From NCBI GenBank assembly GCA_016209865.1, contig JACQVL010000023.1, positions 1 to 16,593 of the forward strand: a stretch of 16,593 nt of DNA. Direction: 5' to 3'. Shown in pieces: positions 13,393 through 16,593 of this stretch. The notes beneath the pieces are model-generated. The model was not told the DNA's origin. It ran no database searches and saw only the letters and a list, made by a program, of their open reading frames with translations. Position 1 is the stretch's first letter, and each line of letters opens with the position of its first letter. This DNA is from Candidatus Latescibacterota bacterium. GTDB taxonomy: Bacteria; JAAXHH01; JACQVL01. A program made the position numbers and the translations under genes.

Positions 13393-14052
13393 ATGCCCAA
13401 GACGACCGGCAAACCGCATACTCGCCGTAACGCGCAGCGGACTCGTGAGCGTATTCTACGGGCCGCCTGCTCCCTCTTCGCCGAGAAAGGCCACCATGGG
13501 GTGTCGATCCGGGCGATCGCGGATCGCAGTCGGACGAACAGCGCGTTGATCTATTATCATTTTCGCAACAAGACCGGTCTGTATACGGCTGTCGTCCAGT
13601 CACTCCTCGCGCCATTCTTCGAGACGATCATGCAGATCGACCGGGAGACGGGGGAGCCGGTCGAGAAGGTGCGCCGGTTCGTGACCGCGATCATCGGGTT
13701 CTATGAGGCCCATCCTCAGATCATCCGGATGTTGCTGCACGACCTGGCGTGCGGCGGCCAGGAGATCCGGGCGTTGTGCCGATCACGGGTCATCCGCCCG
13801 GAAGTCAGCGCGATCGTCCGCGAGACGATCGACGAGGGGATCGCGCAGGGGGTGTTTCGTGAGATCGACGCGCGACAAGCGCAGGTCAGTCTGATGGGGA
13901 TGATCCTGTTCCCGTTTCTGGCGATGCCGTTGATCGAGGTGGTCGTGGGTATTCCGGTTGAGTCGCGGGCTGCGTTCATCCAGGCGCGGAAAGAACTGGT
14001 CGCGGATGTGTTCCTTCACGGCATCCTTGCGGGGACGGATGGAAAAGAATGA
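13393..14052 (+). CDS. TetR-family regulator of the export operon (CecR/YbiH-like)
   Basis: The 219-residue protein has an N-terminal TetR DNA-binding domain (about residues 17-65; ILRAACSLFAEKGHHGVSIR, then ALIYYHFRNKTGLYTAVV) and a variable helical ligand-binding domain. In E. coli the ybh exporter genes are controlled by the TetR protein CecR (YbiH), encoded first in the cluster; here the regulator is last, two bases after permease 2. ATG 13393 is chosen because it starts after the permease stop and directly before the conserved domain; longer upstream frames overlap the permease gene. It probably represses its own operon through the AT-rich region at 6720-6776 and is released by an exported compound. 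Family certain, ligand unknown. Confidence 0.92.
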   Translation: MPKTTGKPHTRRNAQRTRERILRAACSLFAEKGHHGVSIRAIADRSRTNSALIYYHFRNKTGLYTAVVQSLLAPFFETIMQIDRETGEPVEKVRRFVTAIIGFYEAHPQIIRMLLHDLACGGQEIRALCRSRVIRPEVSAIVRETIDEGIAQGVFREIDARQAQVSLMGMILFPFLAMPLIEVVVGIPVESRAAFIQARKELVADVFLHGILAGTDGKE

Positions 14053-14098
14053 TGACCCTGATCCCGGCCGCCCCGTCTCTCTAAGATTATCCCTATAT

Positions 14099-15175
14099 TT
14101 ATTCCCACATTAATGTGGTATTCATACGTTCAGTTTTTCGGCGCCATTTGGCGTCCCTGCCCCTTCCCAGCATTTCCAGTCGCCCCTGCTCCCGCCAGCG
14201 GTTCATCACCAACCGGATTGTATCGCGGCTCACATTGGGGCAAAGTTGCTCCACATCAGCGATACCAAAAGGACTCATGATGTTGTCAAGGGCATATTCT
14301 ACCATTTCGGTCTTGGAGCCGCGGTGCGGCCGCTGCCGCTCAGCCCGATCCTCGAATTCACGGTAGGCCCTCCGCCAGACCGAAAGAAGGTAAGTGAACC
14401 ACGGCATGACGTCATGCTCCCCCTCATGCCAGCCGGAGGAACTGGTTTTCAAGGCTTCGTAGTAATCCTCCTTAGTCTGTTCCACGATCCGCTCAAGGCT
14501 GATGTATCGTCCGACCTCGTGACCGTGGTGGTAACCTGTGAGGAGAGTCAGCAACCTGGATATGCGGCCATTCCCGTCACGAAATGGATGGATGCAAAGG
14601 AAATCCAGTATCAAGCACGCTGATGCCATAAACGGTGTGATCTTCAACTGGTCGATGGCATGGCGATACGCCAGGCATAGCTCCTCCATCGCCCCTGGAA
14701 CGCGGTCCGGGGTGAGCGGCCGGAAGCGGACCTCTCGTCGCCCGTCGGGCAAGATCTCGATGATGTCATTGGGCGTGGTTTTCCACTGCCCGGCATCGCC
14801 ACTTGTGCCGCCCTGAGCCAGGGCATGGAGGCGCAGACAGGTTTCCGGCGTGATGGGTATCTTGCGGTGATCGGTGTGTATCCAGTTCAGCGCAAGCCGA
14901 TAGCCAACGATCTCTTCCTCCGAACGGTCACGAGGACGGATGTTTCCGATGACAAGGGGGCGCAGGCGATTTCTTTCAACCGTCACTCCTTCGATTCGAT
15001 TGGACGATTCGGCACTCTCGATCAATGCCATTTCTCTGAGTGACTTTAGAAGCTGGGGAGACTGCTTTTCAAAAAGTTGCTGACGCCCCTTGGATTCGGC
15101 AAGGGTCTCAAGCAGCCACACGATGGAAAGAGACAGTTTAGTATTTTGAAGCCGCGTACTCCGAAAACTCATCAT
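14099..15175 (-). CDS. Fic-domain AMP transferase with N-terminal inhibitory motif and winged-helix C-terminus
   Basis: The 358-residue protein has the complete Fic catalytic motif HPFRDGNGR (196-204), so His196 should support transfer of AMP to a hydroxyl side chain of a target. SNRIEG (58-63) matches the (S/T)xxxE(G/N) inhibitory motif; Glu62 is expected to block ATP placement until released, making this a class II (N-terminally self-inhibited) Fic protein. A flap/target-dock region precedes the motif. The C-terminus (about 285-345; IADVEQLCPNVSRDTIRLVMNRW) is a predicted winged helix, common in larger Fic proteins. The ATG at 15175 overlaps the stop of the upstream helicase gene (ATGA) and uses the GAGGAGG inside that gene's last codons, so the two are translationally coupled. 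No separate antitoxin is visible. Confidence 0.93.
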   Translation of the reverse strand: MMSFRSTRLQNTKLSLSIVWLLETLAESKGRQQLFEKQSPQLLKSLREMALIESAESSNRIEGVTVERNRLRPLVIGNIRPRDRSEEEIVGYRLALNWIHTDHRKIPITPETCLRLHALAQGGTSGDAGQWKTTPNDIIEILPDGRREVRFRPLTPDRVPGAMEELCLAYRHAIDQLKITPFMASACLILDFLCIHPFRDGNGRISRLLTLLTGYHHGHEVGRYISLERIVEQTKEDYYEALKTSSSGWHEGEHDVMPWFTYLLSVWRRAYREFEDRAERQRPHRGSKTEMVEYALDNIMSPFGIADVEQLCPNVSRDTIRLVMNRWREQGRLEMLGRGRDAKWRRKTERMNTTLMWE

Positions 15176-16593
15176 CCCTCCTCAAATAGATTCAACTGCT
15201 GCGTGTTCTCTTTGGCTGCCCGCGGGCGGCTGAGTGTTTCGGGGTATTCATACTGCTTCAGCGCCTCCGCGATATCCGAGAGGAATGGAGAAGGCTCTGT
15301 CTCGTAGGTCCTGCCAAACAGACTCCGGCGCTTGGCACGGACTAAATACAGACGCTCCTTCGCCCGCGTCATGCCGACGTAGAACAGTCGCCGTTCTTCG
15401 TCGGAGTCTGAGTCCCGATCCGGAAGCTGGAGGGGAAGGAGTTGCTGTTCACAGCCAACAATAAACACCACGGAAAACTCAAGCCCTTTGGCGGCATGCA
15501 GGGTAAGCAGCGACACCCGTTCTGAGTCGAGTCCAACCGGCTCAGCGTCGCCGTGCAGGAGGATGTGATCTAGATACGCGGTCACATCCGTGTGCAGACG
15601 GGCCAGCCGGATGAGCTTGTGCAGTCGCTCCTCTGCGGCAGGGTCTGCTGAGAACACGGCTAGCCAATCCGGCAGCGCGAGCAGGGATTGGAGCGCGGCG
15701 CTGATGCCTGAAGTCCGGAGCTGACCGGCGGTCGCGTCGATCCCTTGAAGCAATCCGCTCAGTCCCGCCCGCGCCCGATCCGACAGGAGCGTTCTGGACT
15801 TGAGCAGCGCCCGGAGAGAGTCAACGGCAACCGATGCCGCGACTTTCCGCCATCGCGCTTCACATTCTGACGCCGTCTTCTCGCCAATCCCTTCTACGAC
15901 AGACGCCAGTAGCCGCCGTGCCGCCTCCGGCGTCACTGCCGCGCTGTGGCTCAGTCGCAGGAACGCCGTAACCTCAGATACGCCGGGTTGGGCGATGAGG
16001 GGTCGATCGCCCGATACCTGATACGGGATGCCGCTGCGCTGAAACGCCTCTTCCAACAGCCCCCGTTGAGCGTTCAACCGGTACAGCACCGCCACCTCCC
16101 CGAACGAACGTTCCGCCTCCACTTCGCGGGCGACCCGACCGGAATCCTGGGAGAACAGACTGGTGCCGCCGACCAGCTTTTCGACCTGATGCACGACATA
16201 CTCGGCTTCCGCTCTGTCTGTCGCAGCTTCATGGATCGTCAGGCAGCCTTGATGAGACAGGGTAGCCACCAACGGCGGGACATCGGGCAGACCACTTTTC
16301 CGGATCACCTGCTCTGAGGCGGCGAGCAGATCGACGGCGGAACGGTAATTCGCAGACAGAGAGAGGACGGTCGCCCCGGGAAAGTCGGCGGGAAAGCTGA
16401 CAAAAAACTTCGACTCGGCCCCGCGAAACCCGTAGATCGCCTGATTGGGATCCCCGATGGCGGTGAGCTGCACTCCATCCCGGACGAGTTCTTTCAGGAG
16501 CGCGTGCTGCGCGGCGTTGATGTCCTGGTACTCATCCACGAACACAAACTGGTAGGCGGCACGGAGCTCAGCCGCGATGAGTTCGTTGGCGCG
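15172..16593 (-). CDS. UvrD/Rep-like superfamily 1 DNA helicase, C-terminal part (start outside window)
   Basis: The frame is open to the window edge, giving at least 473 residues of the C-terminal part. Visible motifs in order: II VFVDEYQD, III GDPNQAIYGFRGAE, IV region (LSLSANYRS), V LTLHAAKGLEFSVVFIVG and VI RRLFYVGMTRAKERLYL. These define a 3'-5' SF1A helicase; Walker A and the N-terminal part are missing beyond the edge. The protein ends with QQLNLFEEG, and QLNLF matches the bacterial beta-clamp binding consensus QL(S/D)LF closely, suggesting recruitment to the sliding clamp in repair or replication. Its stop overlaps the Fic gene start. It could be a stand-alone repair helicase or the back half of a larger fusion such as PHP-nuclease/UvrD proteins; the window cannot decide. 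Confidence 0.93.
   Translation of the reverse strand, partial: RANELIAAELRAAYQFVFVDEYQDINAAQHALLKELVRDGVQLTAIGDPNQAIYGFRGAESKFFVSFPADFPGATVLSLSANYRSAVDLLAASEQVIRKSGLPDVPPLVATLSHQGCLTIHEAATDRAEAEYVVHQVEKLVGGTSLFSQDSGRVAREVEAERSFGEVAVLYRLNAQRGLLEEAFQRSGIPYQVSGDRPLIAQPGVSEVTAFLRLSHSAAVTPEAARRLLASVVEGIGEKTASECEARWRKVAASVAVDSLRALLKSRTLLSDRARAGLSGLLQGIDATAGQLRTSGISAALQSLLALPDWLAVFSADPAAEERLHKLIRLARLHTDVTAYLDHILLHGDAEPVGLDSERVSLLTLHAAKGLEFSVVFIVGCEQQLLPLQLPDRDSDSDEERRLFYVGMTRAKERLYLVRAKRRSLFGRTYETEPSPFLSDIAEALKQYEYPETLSRPRAAKENTQQLNLFEEG

Noticed and set aside
14105-14118. Perfect 14-bp palindrome CCACATTAATGTGG between the convergent genes as an intrinsic terminator
   Set aside because: It has no loop, is AT-rich in the middle, lacks a U-run and lies inside the last codons of the Fic gene.
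14246-14623. Plus-strand ORFs within the Fic gene
   Set aside because: They are antisense to an intact Fic protein with complete catalytic and inhibitory motifs, and have no domain of their own.

Overview
The window is one GC-rich, gene-dense stretch of a Gram-negative bacterial chromosome. An outer-membrane TolC-type protein, a lipoprotein adaptor and exported proteins point to a diderm envelope. The mix of gene families and of short proliferating repeats suggests an uncultivated lineage such as NC10/Methylomirabilota or Nitrospirota, but that is an impression and nothing here is diagnostic. There are 16 intact or window-truncated protein genes, one toxin-gene remnant, no rRNA or tRNA, and no CRISPR array.

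Layout. (1) 1-1384: a Tm-1-like ATP-binding protein behind a possible promoter. (2) 1384-1812: a 119-bp palindromic MITE-like element next to the last 25 codons of a DUF4258 toxin gene, followed by its intact YgiT-type zinc-finger antitoxin. (3) 1857-5680: a sulfur/stress operon with an ArsR-rhodanese fusion regulator behind a palindrome-overlapped promoter that probably gives a leaderless mRNA, a rhodanese/metallo-beta-lactamase persulfide dioxygenase-like protein, an MFS transporter, a 33-codon small ORF with a strong ribosome binding site, and an exported group 1 truncated haemoglobin. (4) 5681-5831: a repeat-packed spacer, then a TIM-barrel sugar isomerase/epimerase-like gene. (5) 6720-14052: a complete tripartite ABC-2 export operon (lipoprotein adaptor, ATPase, TolC-like outer-membrane protein, ATPase, two permeases, TetR regulator). 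It resembles E. coli ybhGFSR-cecR, but with the two ATPase halves on separate genes and its own outer-membrane channel. (6) 14099-16593, minus strand: a UvrD-like helicase, cut by the window edge, whose stop codon overlaps the start of a Fic-domain AMP transferase gene.

The sulfur operon reads as a self-regulated persulfide response: the regulator carries its own rhodanese domain, the next gene carries another rhodanese plus the metal-dependent persulfide-oxidising fold, and an MFS carrier and a periplasmic haem protein complete the set. In the export operon the two ATPases are complementary. The first lacks the switch histidine but has a canonical LSGGM signature; the second has the histidine but an LPGGW signature. 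They should form a heterodimer with one normal and one degenerate ATP site.

The least expected feature is that short repeats have entered coding sequence at tolerated places. A palindromic repeat lies in frame inside the metallo-beta-lactamase domain. Tracts of four 7-bp units form the C-terminus of ATPase 1, the segment just after the TolC signal peptide, and the N-terminus of ATPase 2. The first two of these tracts are 26/28 complementary and bracket the TolC-like start region.
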